This document shows positions 18,030 through 25,797 of a stretch of 64,000 bases of DNA, in pieces (position 1 is the stretch's first letter; every line of letters begins with the position of its first letter). The stretch comes from Oscillospiraceae bacterium (GTDB lineage: Bacteria > Bacillota > Clostridia > Oscillospirales > Ruminococcaceae). A program made the translations under genes and the position numbers. The stretch is from the NCBI GenBank assembly GCA_017415165.1, contig JAFQIY010000049.1, positions 1 through 64,000 of the forward strand, written 5' to 3'. A model generated the notes under the pieces. That model had not been told where the DNA came from, searched no databases, and was given only the letters and a program-made list of their open reading frames with translations.

Positions 18030-18043
18030 CGGGAGGAACTGTT

Positions 18044-18328
18044 ATGAAAGATTACTACGACAGAAATTACAAAGCGATAAAGAGCAGGTCGTACCTTATA
18101 TGGGGGCTTATTATGGCTTCGCTGACTTTGATTATGATTGTTGTTTCGGTATTGTCAATGGTTCACGATGCTGCACTTATTCAGATTGTTACAGGCTTTG
18201 CGGCAGCTGCGGCGTGGGCGGTTGCATCGCTTGCGTGCCTTAATGTTTATTACAGGGATAACCGCATTGAGATAAAGGAAAAGGCAATAGAAATTGCCGA
18301 AACGGTTGAAAATGCTGTTAAGAAATAA
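18044..18328 (+). CDS. Small two-helix membrane protein
   Basis: The protein (94 aa) has two hydrophobic segments (about residues 17-39 and 45-66) and a charged C-terminal helix rich in Lys and Glu. The ribosome binding site GGGAGG is strong. It lies between the decarboxylase and speE with short gaps on both sides, so it belongs to the polyamine operon. No family is recognised. A helper or regulator of membrane transport is possible but is only a guess. Confidence 0.75.
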   Translation: MKDYYDRNYKAIKSRSYLIWGLIMASLTLIMIVVSVLSMVHDAALIQIVTGFAAAAAWAVASLACLNVYYRDNRIEIKEKAIEIAETVENAVKK

Positions 18329-18350
18329 CTTGCAGAAAGGATTTTAAGCT

Positions 18351-19199
18351 ATGGATTTATGGTTCAGCGAACCGCATACTCCCGATGTGAAAATGTCGAT
18401 ACGCATTGACAGGCAGCTTCACAGCGAGCAGAGCGAGTTTCAGAGAATTGATGTTTTCGAGTGCAAAGAGTTCGGACGTTTCCTCACTCTTGACGGGCTG
18501 ATGATGCTTACCGAAAAGGACGAGTTCATCTACCACGAAATGATTACTCACGTTGCTATGGCTTCAAATCCCGAAATAAAGAATGTTCTCGTTATCGGAG
18601 CAGGTGACGGAGGAACTGTCCGTGAGCTTGCACGATATGACACGATTGAGCATATAGATATGGTTGAGATTGACGAGCGTGTTGTTGAGGTCAGCAAGGA
18701 GTTTTTACAGCAGACAGCCTGCCGTCTTGACGACCCGAGGGTCAATATTGTGTACGACGACGGTCTGCGCTTCGTGCGCCGCAAGGAAAATTGCTACGAT
18801 TTGATTATTGTTGACAGCACCGACCCGTTTGGTCCTGGTGAAGGACTTTTCACAAGCGAATTTTACGGCAACTGCTTCAATGCGCTGACCGAAAAGGGTA
18901 TCCTTGTAAATCAGCACGAAAGTCCGTACTACGCTGACGATGCAAAGGCTATGCAGAGGGCACACAAGCGTATCAAGGAATTTTTCAACGTGTGCAGAGT
19001 CTATCAGGCGCATATCCCGACTTATCCGTCAGGGCACTGGCTTTTCGGATTTGCTTCAAAGGCGATTGACCCGCTTACTGCGGATATTGAAAAGTGGAAC
19101 AGCCTTGGTCTGAAAACACGTTACTACAACACGGAGCTGCATAAAGGCTGTTTTGCGATACCAAACTATGTAAAGGAATTACTTGAAAATGCAGATTGA
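18351..19199 (+). CDS. speE: Spermidine synthase
   Basis: The product (282 aa) transfers the aminopropyl group from decarboxylated SAM to putrescine to make spermidine. It shows the family motifs: LDGLMMLTEKDEFIYHEM, the nucleotide-binding LVIGAGDGGTVRE, VEIDERVVEV, and the catalytic stretch IIVDSTDPFGPGEGLF with the active-site Asp. The length is typical for bacterial SpeE. The substrate decarboxylated SAM comes from speD and putrescine from speB in the same operon. The stop overlaps the start region of speB. Confidence 0.95.
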   Translation: MDLWFSEPHTPDVKMSIRIDRQLHSEQSEFQRIDVFECKEFGRFLTLDGLMMLTEKDEFIYHEMITHVAMASNPEIKNVLVIGAGDGGTVRELARYDTIEHIDMVEIDERVVEVSKEFLQQTACRLDDPRVNIVYDDGLRFVRRKENCYDLIIVDSTDPFGPGEGLFTSEFYGNCFNALTEKGILVNQHESPYYADDAKAMQRAHKRIKEFFNVCRVYQAHIPTYPSGHWLFGFASKAIDPLTADIEKWNSLGLKTRYYNTELHKGCFAIPNYVKELLENAD

Positions 19200-20037
19200 A
19201 AGAAATGCTTTTATCGGCTGTGACTGCGAATACGAGGCGGCGAAAACGGTTATTTTCGGTGCGCCATTCGACAGCACGACCTCATACCGTCCCGGCACAC
19301 GCTTCGGCAGCAAGGCTATCCGCAGTGAAAGCTTCGGGATTGAAACCTACTCGCCTTATCAGGACAAGGATTTGCTTGATTACAGCATATTTGACGCTGG
19401 TGACCCTGAGCTTTGCATCGGCAACGTTGACACGGCTCTTGCACAGATTGAGGAGCTTACGGCGGAAATTCTTGCCGACGGAAAGCGTCCGTTTATGCTT
19501 GGCGGTGAGCACTCGGTAACGCTTGGTGCGGTTACGGCTGTATACAATAAGTATAAAGATTTATATATTATACAGTTTGATGCACACGCTGACCTGCGTG
19601 ACGACTATCTGGGCGTGAAAAAATCCCACGCCTGTGTAATGCGCCGCTGTTGGGAAATGGTCGGTGACGGTCACATCTACCAGTTCGGCATAAGAAGCGG
19701 CGAGCGTGAGGAATTCAGGTTTGCGGCTGAACATACAAAGATGAATAAATTTAATCTCAACGGCATTGAAAAGGCTGTAGAGGAATTACAGGGCAAGAAT
19801 GTGTATCTGACAATTGATATGGACGTTATGGACCCGTCAATCTTCCCGGGTACAGGTACTCCAGAAGCAGGCGGTGTACAGTTCATCGAGCTGCTTGAAG
19901 CGGTGCTGAAGCTGAAGGGGCTGAACATCGTGGGTGCTGACATAAACGAGCTTTCACCTCAGTACGACCCAAGCGGTGTGTCAACGGCGGTTGCCTGCAA
20001 GCTGCTTCGTGAGCTGCTGCTTATGCTGGAGGATTAA
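19189..20037 (+). CDS. speB: Agmatinase (agmatine ureohydrolase)
   Basis: The product (282 aa) belongs to the arginase/agmatinase family with the binuclear Mn site motifs GGEHSVTLG, QFDAHADLRDDY and TIDMDVMDPS, and the conserved PGTGTPEAGG. It hydrolyses agmatine to putrescine and urea. That links the upstream decarboxylase (arginine to agmatine) with speE (putrescine to spermidine). The ATG at 19189 lies inside the end of speE; a TTG at 19183 with closer ribosome binding site spacing is also possible. Translation is probably coupled to speE. Confidence 0.94.
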   Translation: MQIERNAFIGCDCEYEAAKTVIFGAPFDSTTSYRPGTRFGSKAIRSESFGIETYSPYQDKDLLDYSIFDAGDPELCIGNVDTALAQIEELTAEILADGKRPFMLGGEHSVTLGAVTAVYNKYKDLYIIQFDAHADLRDDYLGVKKSHACVMRRCWEMVGDGHIYQFGIRSGEREEFRFAAEHTKMNKFNLNGIEKAVEELQGKNVYLTIDMDVMDPSIFPGTGTPEAGGVQFIELLEAVLKLKGLNIVGADINELSPQYDPSGVSTAVACKLLRELLLMLED

Positions 20038-20055
20038 GGAATAGGGGAAATACAG

Positions 20056-21357
20056 ATGTCAAAAAAGCTTCCGTATGAAGACGGAAAGAAATTCGAGGCA
20101 GAGGCACACAATTACATTTCGCTGGTAAAGGGCTTTGTGAAATGGGCATTGATTGCTTCAATTGTAGGTGTAATTGTTGGTCTGGCGGGGGTTGCATTTC
20201 ATCACGCACTTGGCTTTGCAACGGAATTCCGCACAGAAAACAGGGTTATAATATTTGCAATGCCGATTGCAGGTCTTATTATCACAGCAATTTACAGATT
20301 ACTGGGAATGTCCAACGACCCGGGAACAAACTGCATTATAAAAGGTGCAAGAGGAGAGGAAAAGGTTTCCTTGAAGCTTGCTCCGCTGATTTTTGCGGCA
20401 ACCTTTCTTACACATCTGACAGGCGGCTCAGCAGGACGCGAGGGTGCGGCTTTGCAGATAGGCGGAAGCCTCGCTTCACCATTTGCAAAGCTTTTCCGTA
20501 TGGACAAGAAGGATACGGCAACAATGATTATGTGCGGTATGGCGGCAGGCTTCTCGGCATTGTTCGGTACACCTGTTGCGGCGGCGGTTTTTGCGGTTGA
20601 GGTTACAATCGTGGCGGCGGCGCAGTATTCGGCACTTGTTCCCTGTATGATTTCGGGAATTGCGGCAAGCGTTGTGGCAAGAATTTTCAGCGTTAAGCCT
20701 GAAAGCTTTATAGTTCAGGGAATACCTGCACTTGACGGAAATTCGGGACTTGACCTTGTCCGTGTTGCAGTGCTGGGTATAGGCTGTGCGGCGGTAAGTA
20801 TATTGTTCTGCGTGACAATAAAGGCGGCAAAAAGAACCTTTGTAAAATATATAAAAAATGATTTTGTGCAGGTTCTTGTCGGTTCGGGAATTGTAATTCT
20901 GCTTACGGTTCTGCTTGGCACGACAGATTACAACGGTGCAGGTATGGACGTTATCGAACGTGCATTCAGCGGCAAGGCTTCGCCGTTTGCGTTTGCTTTG
21001 AAAATCCTGTTCACGGCACTGACTCTCGGTGCAGGCTTCAAGGGCGGAGAAATCGTCCCAAGCTTCTTCACGGGAGCAACCTTCGGCTGCTTCTTCGGGG
21101 GACTGATTGGACTTGACCCAAGCTTCGGTGCGGCGGTTGGTCTGCTTGCGGTATTCTGCGGAGTAACAAACTGTCCGTTTGCAACAATTATCCTCAGCAT
21201 TGAGCTTTTCGGTGCAGGGGGACTTTCGTATTATGCACTGGCTATTGCAATAAGCTATATGCTTTCGGGATATTCGGGACTTTACAGCGCTCAGCAGTTC
21301 TATCAGTCAAAGCTGAAGCCTGTCAAGTATATGAAGAAAAAGGGTGCTTCGAAGTGA
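20056..21357 (+). CDS. ClC-family anion transporter, atypical filter
   Basis: The protein (433 aa) has the ClC fold with about ten or more membrane helices and no C-terminal CBS domains. The gating-Glu motif is GGSAGREGAALQIGG (E129). Chloride ClCs usually have G-K/R-E-G-P there. The serine motif GSGIP is missing; the aligned region reads SNDPGTNC. The position of the inner proton Glu is Val (E182-V183, where E. coli ClC has Glu-Glu). These three differences resemble the fluoride/proton antiporter branch more than chloride/proton exchangers, but ion specificity cannot be proven from sequence. It sits directly after speB, suggesting co-expression with polyamine synthesis. Confidence 0.85.
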   Translation: MSKKLPYEDGKKFEAEAHNYISLVKGFVKWALIASIVGVIVGLAGVAFHHALGFATEFRTENRVIIFAMPIAGLIITAIYRLLGMSNDPGTNCIIKGARGEEKVSLKLAPLIFAATFLTHLTGGSAGREGAALQIGGSLASPFAKLFRMDKKDTATMIMCGMAAGFSALFGTPVAAAVFAVEVTIVAAAQYSALVPCMISGIAASVVARIFSVKPESFIVQGIPALDGNSGLDLVRVAVLGIGCAAVSILFCVTIKAAKRTFVKYIKNDFVQVLVGSGIVILLTVLLGTTDYNGAGMDVIERAFSGKASPFAFALKILFTALTLGAGFKGGEIVPSFFTGATFGCFFGGLIGLDPSFGAAVGLLAVFCGVTNCPFATIILSIELFGAGGLSYYALAIAISYMLSGYSGLYSAQQFYQSKLKPVKYMKKKGASK

Positions 21358-21794
21358 AAAAGCTCTACACCGCTTTTAAAGGCAAATACAATTCATCACG
21401 CTGTCTGGTTGAAAAGCTTGATGGTGAAAAGCTGTTTCTGACAAACTCATTCGATGGCTTGAAAAGGGACATTGACGGGATTGAAAATAACTGCAATGCG
21501 GTGTATATGTTTGGTCTTGACAAGGGACTGACTGACTCGATAAGAGTTGAGCCGTGTGCTGAAAAGGACGGCGAAACAATTCACACCGAATTTGACACGG
21601 CTGAAATTATTGATAAGCTGAAAAAGGAAGGGTTAAAATGTAAACTTGCGGAAAATCCGACGCATTATCTTTGCAATGAAGCATATTATTATATGCTGAA
21701 AAAGGTTTGCAGACGTGCGTTGTTTATTCATATACCGCCGCTGAAATATTTCAGCAACGAAATGGCGGAAGCAATTTTAAAAACTATTCAATAA
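21354..21794 (+). CDS. Compact pyroglutamyl-peptidase-I-like protein
   Basis: The protein (146 aa) seems to be a shortened member of the C15 cysteine peptidase fold. The N-terminal KLYTAFKGKYNSS aligns with the family's VTGFxPFxxxxNPS. The stretch VYMFGLDKGLTDSIRVEP fits the region holding the catalytic Glu (E66). HYLCNEAYYYML fits the Cys motif AGxYxCNxxxY (C107), and LFIHIPPL fits the His motif (H126). The usual length is about 200-215 aa, so loops and strands have been lost. All three catalytic residues appear kept. The GTG start overlaps the ClC stop (GTGA). Activity on N-terminal pyroglutamate is inference. Confidence 0.65.
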   Translation: MKKLYTAFKGKYNSSRCLVEKLDGEKLFLTNSFDGLKRDIDGIENNCNAVYMFGLDKGLTDSIRVEPCAEKDGETIHTEFDTAEIIDKLKKEGLKCKLAENPTHYLCNEAYYYMLKKVCRRALFIHIPPLKYFSNEMAEAILKTIQ

Positions 21795-21819
21795 AATTTC
21801 TTATACAGGAGGAAACACA

Positions 21820-22944
21820 ATGTTATTACTTGACGAACTCAGAGTTGAGCTTGAAGGATACAGAAAAGATATGAAGGAGCTTTACACAATCCTCAATATC
21901 GACAAGGCTAAGGAAGAAAATGCACAGCTTCAGGAGGAGTCCGCTAAGGAGGGCTTCTGGAACGACATTGAAAATTCCAACAAGGTTATGCAGACTATCA
22001 AGCATAACGAAAATACTATTGCAAGCTACGACAAGCTCAACGAAAAGCTTGAGGACTGTCTCACTATGATAGAGCTTACTATGGAGGAGGAAGAGGACGA
22101 GGAAGCTGCTCTCGAAATCAAGCGTGACGCTGACCAGTTTGTAAAGGAACTGGAAGCAATGAAGCTTACAACTCTCCTCACAGGTGAATACGACAGCAAG
22201 AATGCTATCATCACTTTCCACGCTGGTGCAGGCGGCACAGAGGCTCAGGACTGGGCACAGATGCTTTTCCGTATGTACAATATGTGGGCTGAAAGCCACG
22301 GCTACAAGGTTACAACCCTTGATTATCTCGACGGCGATGAAGCTGGTCTGAAGTCCGCTTCTATCCTTATCGAAGGACTTAACGCTTACGGCTTTATGAA
22401 ATCAGAAACAGGCGTACACCGTCTTGTTCGTATCTCTCCGTTTGACTCGTCAGGACGCCGTCAGACTTCCTTTGCTTCTCTCGAAGTAATGCCTGAAATG
22501 GACGACGCTGACCTGAACATCGAAATCCGTCCTGAGGATTTGGAAATCGACTTCTATCGTGCATCAGGTGCAGGCGGACAGAAGGTTAACAAGACTTCCT
22601 CTGCGGTACGTCTTACACACATTCCTACAGGTATCGTTGTTTCCTGTCAGACACAGCGAAGCCAGTATCAGAACAAGGACTACGCTATGAAGATGCTCGT
22701 TTCCAAGCTTGTTGAAATCAAGGAACGTGAGCACCTCGAAAAGATTGAAGATATCAAGGGCGTACAGAAGGAAATTGCCTGGGGCGCACAGATTCGTTCC
22801 TATGTATTTATGCCTTACACACTTGCCAAGGACCACCGTACAGGTTACGAAAACGGCAACATCAGTGCTGTTATGGACGGCGACCTTGACGGCTTCATCA
22901 ACGCTTATCTGACAGCACTTTCTCACGGCACGCTCCAGAAATAA
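21820..22944 (+). CDS. prfB: Peptide chain release factor 2
   Basis: The product (374 aa) ends translation at UGA and UAA codons. It has the stop-recognition motif SPF (RISPFDSSGRRQTSFAS) and the GGQ loop in ASGAGGQKVNKTSS that triggers peptide release. The gene is a single open frame from ATG at 21820, preceded by AGGAGG. The in-frame UGA and programmed +1 frameshift found early in most bacterial prfB genes are absent: that region reads LYTILNIDKAKEEN without a stop. Autoregulation by UGA readthrough is therefore lost here. Confidence 0.95.
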   Translation: MLLLDELRVELEGYRKDMKELYTILNIDKAKEENAQLQEESAKEGFWNDIENSNKVMQTIKHNENTIASYDKLNEKLEDCLTMIELTMEEEEDEEAALEIKRDADQFVKELEAMKLTTLLTGEYDSKNAIITFHAGAGGTEAQDWAQMLFRMYNMWAESHGYKVTTLDYLDGDEAGLKSASILIEGLNAYGFMKSETGVHRLVRISPFDSSGRRQTSFASLEVMPEMDDADLNIEIRPEDLEIDFYRASGAGGQKVNKTSSAVRLTHIPTGIVVSCQTQRSQYQNKDYAMKMLVSKLVEIKEREHLEKIEDIKGVQKEIAWGAQIRSYVFMPYTLAKDHRTGYENGNISAVMDGDLDGFINAYLTALSHGTLQK

Positions 22945-22968
22945 TTGCGGAAATAAGGGTGCAATTCT

Positions 22969-23703
22969 ATGCAGAAAATTTTAGGCTATATGCGTAAGGC
23001 CATTCAGGAGTTCGACCTTATTCAGGACGGTGACAGGATTGCTGTAGGCGTTTCGGGGGGCAAGGACAGCCTTGTGCTTCTTCGCGGACTGTTTTTGCTG
23101 AAACGCTTTATCGGTATCGAGTACGACATTGTTGCAATAACCCTTGACCCACGCTTCGGCGGCACGGACGGAGACTACTCCGCTGTGGACGAAATGTGCA
23201 GGGAAATGGGGATTGAGTATAAGCTTATCCGCACCCACATCGGTGAGATTGTGTTTGATGTGCGTCAGGAAAGCAACCCCTGCAGTCTTTGCGCACGAAT
23301 GAGACGAGGTGCACTTCACGACGCTGCAAAGGAAGCGGGCTGCAACAAAATCGCCCTCGGACATAACTACGAGGACGTGGTTGAAACTTTTATTATGAAC
23401 CTTTTCAACGAGGGCAGGCTTGGCTGTTTTGCGCCGAAAAGCTACCTTTCGAGGAAGGATATCACTATGATACGTCCGCTGGTGCTTGCGCCTGAAAAGG
23501 ATATACGCAGTGCCGCAAACCGCAGCAATCTCCAGGTTGTGAAATCAAAATGTCCCGCAGACGGACACACCTCCCGCGAGACAACGAAGCAGTTTCTTGC
23601 TGAGCGTGACAAGCTTGACAAGGGCTTCTCCGACCGTATTTTCGGGGCAATGCGCCGTGCAGGACTTGACGGCTGGGGCTACAAAGTGAATAATGAAGAA
23701 TGA
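22969..23703 (+). CDS. TtcA-like PP-loop tRNA thiolation protein
   Basis: The protein (244 aa) has the PP-loop ATP motif GVSGGKDSLVLL near residue 27 and the Cys pair CSLCARMRRGAL that matches E. coli TtcA. A third Cys in SKCPADG could complete a [4Fe-4S] site. TtcA thiolates cytidine 32 of tRNA; related proteins act on other positions. The gene is 25 bp after prfB, so it is probably in the same transcript. The last residues (VNNEE) and the stop are formed by the gtgaataatgaagaatga motif of repeat family A, so the native C-terminus may have been replaced. Confidence 0.85.
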   Translation: MQKILGYMRKAIQEFDLIQDGDRIAVGVSGGKDSLVLLRGLFLLKRFIGIEYDIVAITLDPRFGGTDGDYSAVDEMCREMGIEYKLIRTHIGEIVFDVRQESNPCSLCARMRRGALHDAAKEAGCNKIALGHNYEDVVETFIMNLFNEGRLGCFAPKSYLSRKDITMIRPLVLAPEKDIRSAANRSNLQVVKSKCPADGHTSRETTKQFLAERDKLDKGFSDRIFGAMRRAGLDGWGYKVNNEE

Positions 23704-23949
23704 ATAGTGAATAATGAATAAATAATAAGTCCGTCTTCGGCGGGTTAGCCTGCCGATAAACTCGACAGGCTAATGAAAAATGAAAAAAGAATAATGAATA
23801 GTGAATAGTTAAGGTGTCCGCTTTGCGGACATTTTTAATATCATTGCCGAAGGCAATTCCATAATTATTCATTCTTCATTATTCAATATTCACTATTCAT
23901 TGTCGAAAAGCCTTTTTCGACAATCTGGGGTCCGCCTTCGGCGGACTTT
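23686..23949. repeat. Palindromic element family A, copy 2 (inverted)
   Basis: The core (about 23746-23927) is the reverse complement of the copies at 8.2 and 58.6 kb, with hairpins cctgccgataaactcgacagg, tgtccg..cggaca, attgcc..ggcaat and tgtcgaaaa..tttttcgaca. Flanking it are two similar hairpins of about 18 bp (gtccgtcttcggcggg near 23729 and gtccgccttcggcggac near 23930). An extra run of gaataatgaa repeats lies to the left and forms the end of the TtcA-like gene. Confidence 0.85.
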
Positions 23950-23950
23950 A

Positions 23951-24142
23951 TTACTTCCCATCGTTTTCGATGAACTCTTTGAGACTTCTCAATTCGTTTG
24001 AGAGTGCTGTATTAAGAAGTTTGGATTCGGCGGCAAGCATTTCGCCGTATGGATTTCCGTCGGTGTCTTTTTTGTCGTGATAATGGTTGCCGAGCTTTTC
24101 AAGACGGCTGTCGATTTCCTGTATAATTTTGCGGTTGTTCAT
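23951..24142 (-). CDS. Small hypothetical protein (63 aa)
   Basis: A short, charged, probably helical protein with the central stretch LEKLGNHYHDKKDTDGNP. The AAGGAG ribosome binding site has eight-base spacing and supports a real gene. It has no signal peptide or membrane segment. I do not recognise the family. Its 3' end abuts repeat A copy 2, whose right hairpin could serve as its terminator. Confidence 0.6.
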   Translation of the reverse strand: MNNRKIIQEIDSRLEKLGNHYHDKKDTDGNPYGEMLAAESKLLNTALSNELRSLKEFIENDGK

Positions 24143-24338
24143 AATTTACTCCTTTGAATTTATTCAGAAATATCATTGCCGCAAAGTGCGTAAATATTCA
24201 TTTATCAAACGTTAAACACTTACAGGAAAATTAGTCATAAACTCAATATCAGAATTTTTAGTTTGTTGTCAATTTAACGAAGTATGCTTGATATATTTCT
24301 TTTGAATTTGTTGTAAGTGTTGAAAATCTGAAATGATG

Positions 24339-24367
24339 TTGACATCGGACGGCAAAAGGAGTAAAAT
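24339..24367 (+). promoter_or_regulatory. Sigma-A promoter of the surface protein at 24414
   Basis: TTGACA and TAAAAT are separated by 17 bp, about 47 bp before the start codon. The rest of the 24143-24338 gap is AT-rich, and I see nothing else in it. Confidence 0.75.
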
Positions 24368-24413
24368 TATTAATGTGACTATGTGTATAGAACTACAGAG
24401 AAGGAGAAGATAT

Positions 24414-25124
24414 ATGAAAAAGATAATAAAGATTGCTATGGCTGCTTTGACAGTTTGCATAGCAGCTGTTGTAATGGCTGTTACAGTTTTTGCTGAAATG
24501 AAGGATGTTGAGCTTTCCGTAACAAGAGCTACAATGTGTGCTGCATGGGGACAGTCTGTTACTTATACTGCTTCTGATTTTAAAATTGCTGATTTTACAG
24601 AAAATACAGAAGTAATTATCGAGTATGAAACAGAAGGCGGTGCGATGCCCGATAACGGCTACAACCCTGCTGAACTTATCTTCCAGAATTATAGTTCTGA
24701 CCCTCAGATTTGGTGTCAGATTACTCCTTATGAATACAACGAAACTTCCGCAAAGTTTGCGTATTCCGATATGATTGCTGCTTATGTGGATCTGGGCGGT
24801 AAGGAAGACCTCAGCGATGTTAACAATGTCTGCATCGGTGCAACCTTTGTCGGTGTTAAGGTAACAAAGGTTACTGTTACAAATGTTGAAGCCGCTGAGG
24901 CTGTAACTACTACAACAACCGCTGCAACTGAGGCTGTAACAGAAGCAACAACTGAAGCCGCTACAGAGGCAGAAACAACTGCTGCAACAACATCTGCTCC
25001 TTCCGCAGAAAAGGAAAGCAGCGGCGGAATTCCTATCGTACTTATCGTGGTAATCGCTGTTGTGGTTGCTGTTGCTGTTGTGGTAACTATCATTGTTCTC
25101 AAGAGCAAAAAGCGTTTCTATTAA
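24414..25124 (+). CDS. Membrane-anchored surface protein with Thr/Ala/Glu-rich stalk
   Basis: The protein (236 aa) has a signal peptide (about 1-28, ending VFAEM) and one globular domain of about 130 residues (29-160). A low-complexity stalk rich in Thr, Ala and Glu follows (about 163-200), then a C-terminal transmembrane helix and a KSKKRFY tail. The domain has strands such as VIIEYETEGG, IWCQITPYEYNE and CIGATFVGVKVTKVTV. This recalls beta-sandwich carbohydrate-binding-like modules of ruminococci, but I cannot name the family. The start is the ATG at 24414 after AAGGAG; an upstream ATG at 24333 lies before the promoter. It is probably displayed on the cell surface. Confidence 0.8.
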   Translation: MKKIIKIAMAALTVCIAAVVMAVTVFAEMKDVELSVTRATMCAAWGQSVTYTASDFKIADFTENTEVIIEYETEGGAMPDNGYNPAELIFQNYSSDPQIWCQITPYEYNETSAKFAYSDMIAAYVDLGGKEDLSDVNNVCIGATFVGVKVTKVTVTNVEAAEAVTTTTTAATEAVTEATTEAATEAETTAATTSAPSAEKESSGGIPIVLIVVIAVVVAVAVVVTIIVLKSKKRFY

Positions 25125-25656
25125 TAACACAAAATGGGTTGTCGGTACAAATACTGACAACCCATTTTTTTTGTATTATTTTTTGCACAAAGCTTTTTTG
25201 CGGATAAGCTTCACATTGCGGATTTTCTCCGACAAGCTGAAATGTCACCTCGGACAATGATGAGGAAAGTCCCGTTCCGAGGTTTTTGCCAAGTGCTTCT
25301 TTAAGCGTCCAGAAACGGAAAAACGTTTCGTCAGGGGTGCTGCTTTTTTCTGTGTACTCCATTTCCTCGTGGGAGAAAATCCGTTTAGCCGCTCTGCCGT
25401 TATAGGGACGGATTATTTCAGCGTCCACACCGATTTCCGCTTCGGAAAATCCGCAGATAATCAGTCCCTTGCAGTGGCTGAGGTTGAAATGAATATGCGG
25501 ATAGTCAGGGAGAAACGGCTTGCCGTGTTCAGTTTTTTCAATTCGGTAGTTTTCAATCCCGTAGTGTTTCTTCAGCAGCTCTGCAAGGAAAGCGTGCGCC
25601 ATTTCGTGAAGAACCTTTGCAGAATTTGTTTCATCTACAAGTCTGTAATAAATCAT
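25099..25656 (-). CDS. 4'-phosphopantetheinyl transferase (Sfp type)
   Basis: The protein (185 aa) carries the Sfp/HetI motifs: GKPFLPDYPHIHFNLSHC (substrate and CoA region), IGVDAEIIRP (Mg-binding Asp and Glu) and FFRFWTLKEALGKNLGTGL (the WxxKEA motif). It moves phosphopantetheine from CoA to a Ser of acyl or peptidyl carrier proteins. The ATG at 25656 lies five bases after GGAG; longer frames upstream run through a terminator. The 3' end overlaps the surface protein gene tail-to-tail by 26 bp and includes its terminator. No carrier-protein gene is in the window. Confidence 0.9.
   Translation of the reverse strand: MIYYRLVDETNSAKVLHEMAHAFLAELLKKHYGIENYRIEKTEHGKPFLPDYPHIHFNLSHCKGLIICGFSEAEIGVDAEIIRPYNGRAAKRIFSHEEMEYTEKSSTPDETFFRFWTLKEALGKNLGTGLSSSLSEVTFQLVGENPQCEAYPQKSFVQKIIQKKWVVSICTDNPFCVINRNAFCS
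25132..25172 (+). terminator. Terminator of the surface protein gene
   Basis: A 12-bp stem (aaatgggttgtc/gacaacccattt) with a 11-nt loop is followed by a long T run. It lies within the coding end of the opposite-strand phosphopantetheinyl transferase. Confidence 0.9.
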
Positions 25657-25664
25657 AGTTGCTC

Positions 25665-25699
25665 CGAAAAAAACGGGTATCGGGTTTGCCCCGATACCC
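25665..25699 (-). terminator. Terminator of the histone-tail protein gene
   Basis: A 10-bp stem (gggtatcggg/cccgataccc) with a short loop is followed by a U tract on the minus strand. It separates the upstream gene from the phosphopantetheinyl transferase start by only a few bases. Confidence 0.85.
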
Positions 25700-25717
25700 T
25701 TAATAATTTGCATAGAA

Positions 25718-25797
25718 TTAAAGTGATGCGTTAAAAATCAAAGCACTGCATTGAAAATCAAAGCGCTGCATTGAAAATCAAAGCGCAGCATTGATTA
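25718..25797. repeat. Four tandem 20-bp units over the 3' end of a gene
   Basis: Four 20-bp units (tcaaagcgctgcattgaaaa type) lie head to tail. The first unit on the minus strand is inside the coding region and encodes the last residues INAAL plus the TGA stop. The remaining three lie past the stop. The two inner units are nearly identical; the outer ones have several changes. Confidence 0.85.

Noticed and set aside
20038-20056. A fluoride riboswitch before the ClC-family gene
   Set aside because: The gap after speB is 18 bp, too short for the crcB motif.
24333-24413. An earlier start for the surface protein
   Set aside because: It lies upstream of the predicted promoter -10 and would bury the signal peptide behind 27 charged residues.
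24393-25160. A long minus-strand frame opposite the surface protein at 24414
   Set aside because: It is an antisense shadow with Cys/Ser-rich low complexity. The plus-strand gene has a promoter, ribosome binding site and signal peptide.
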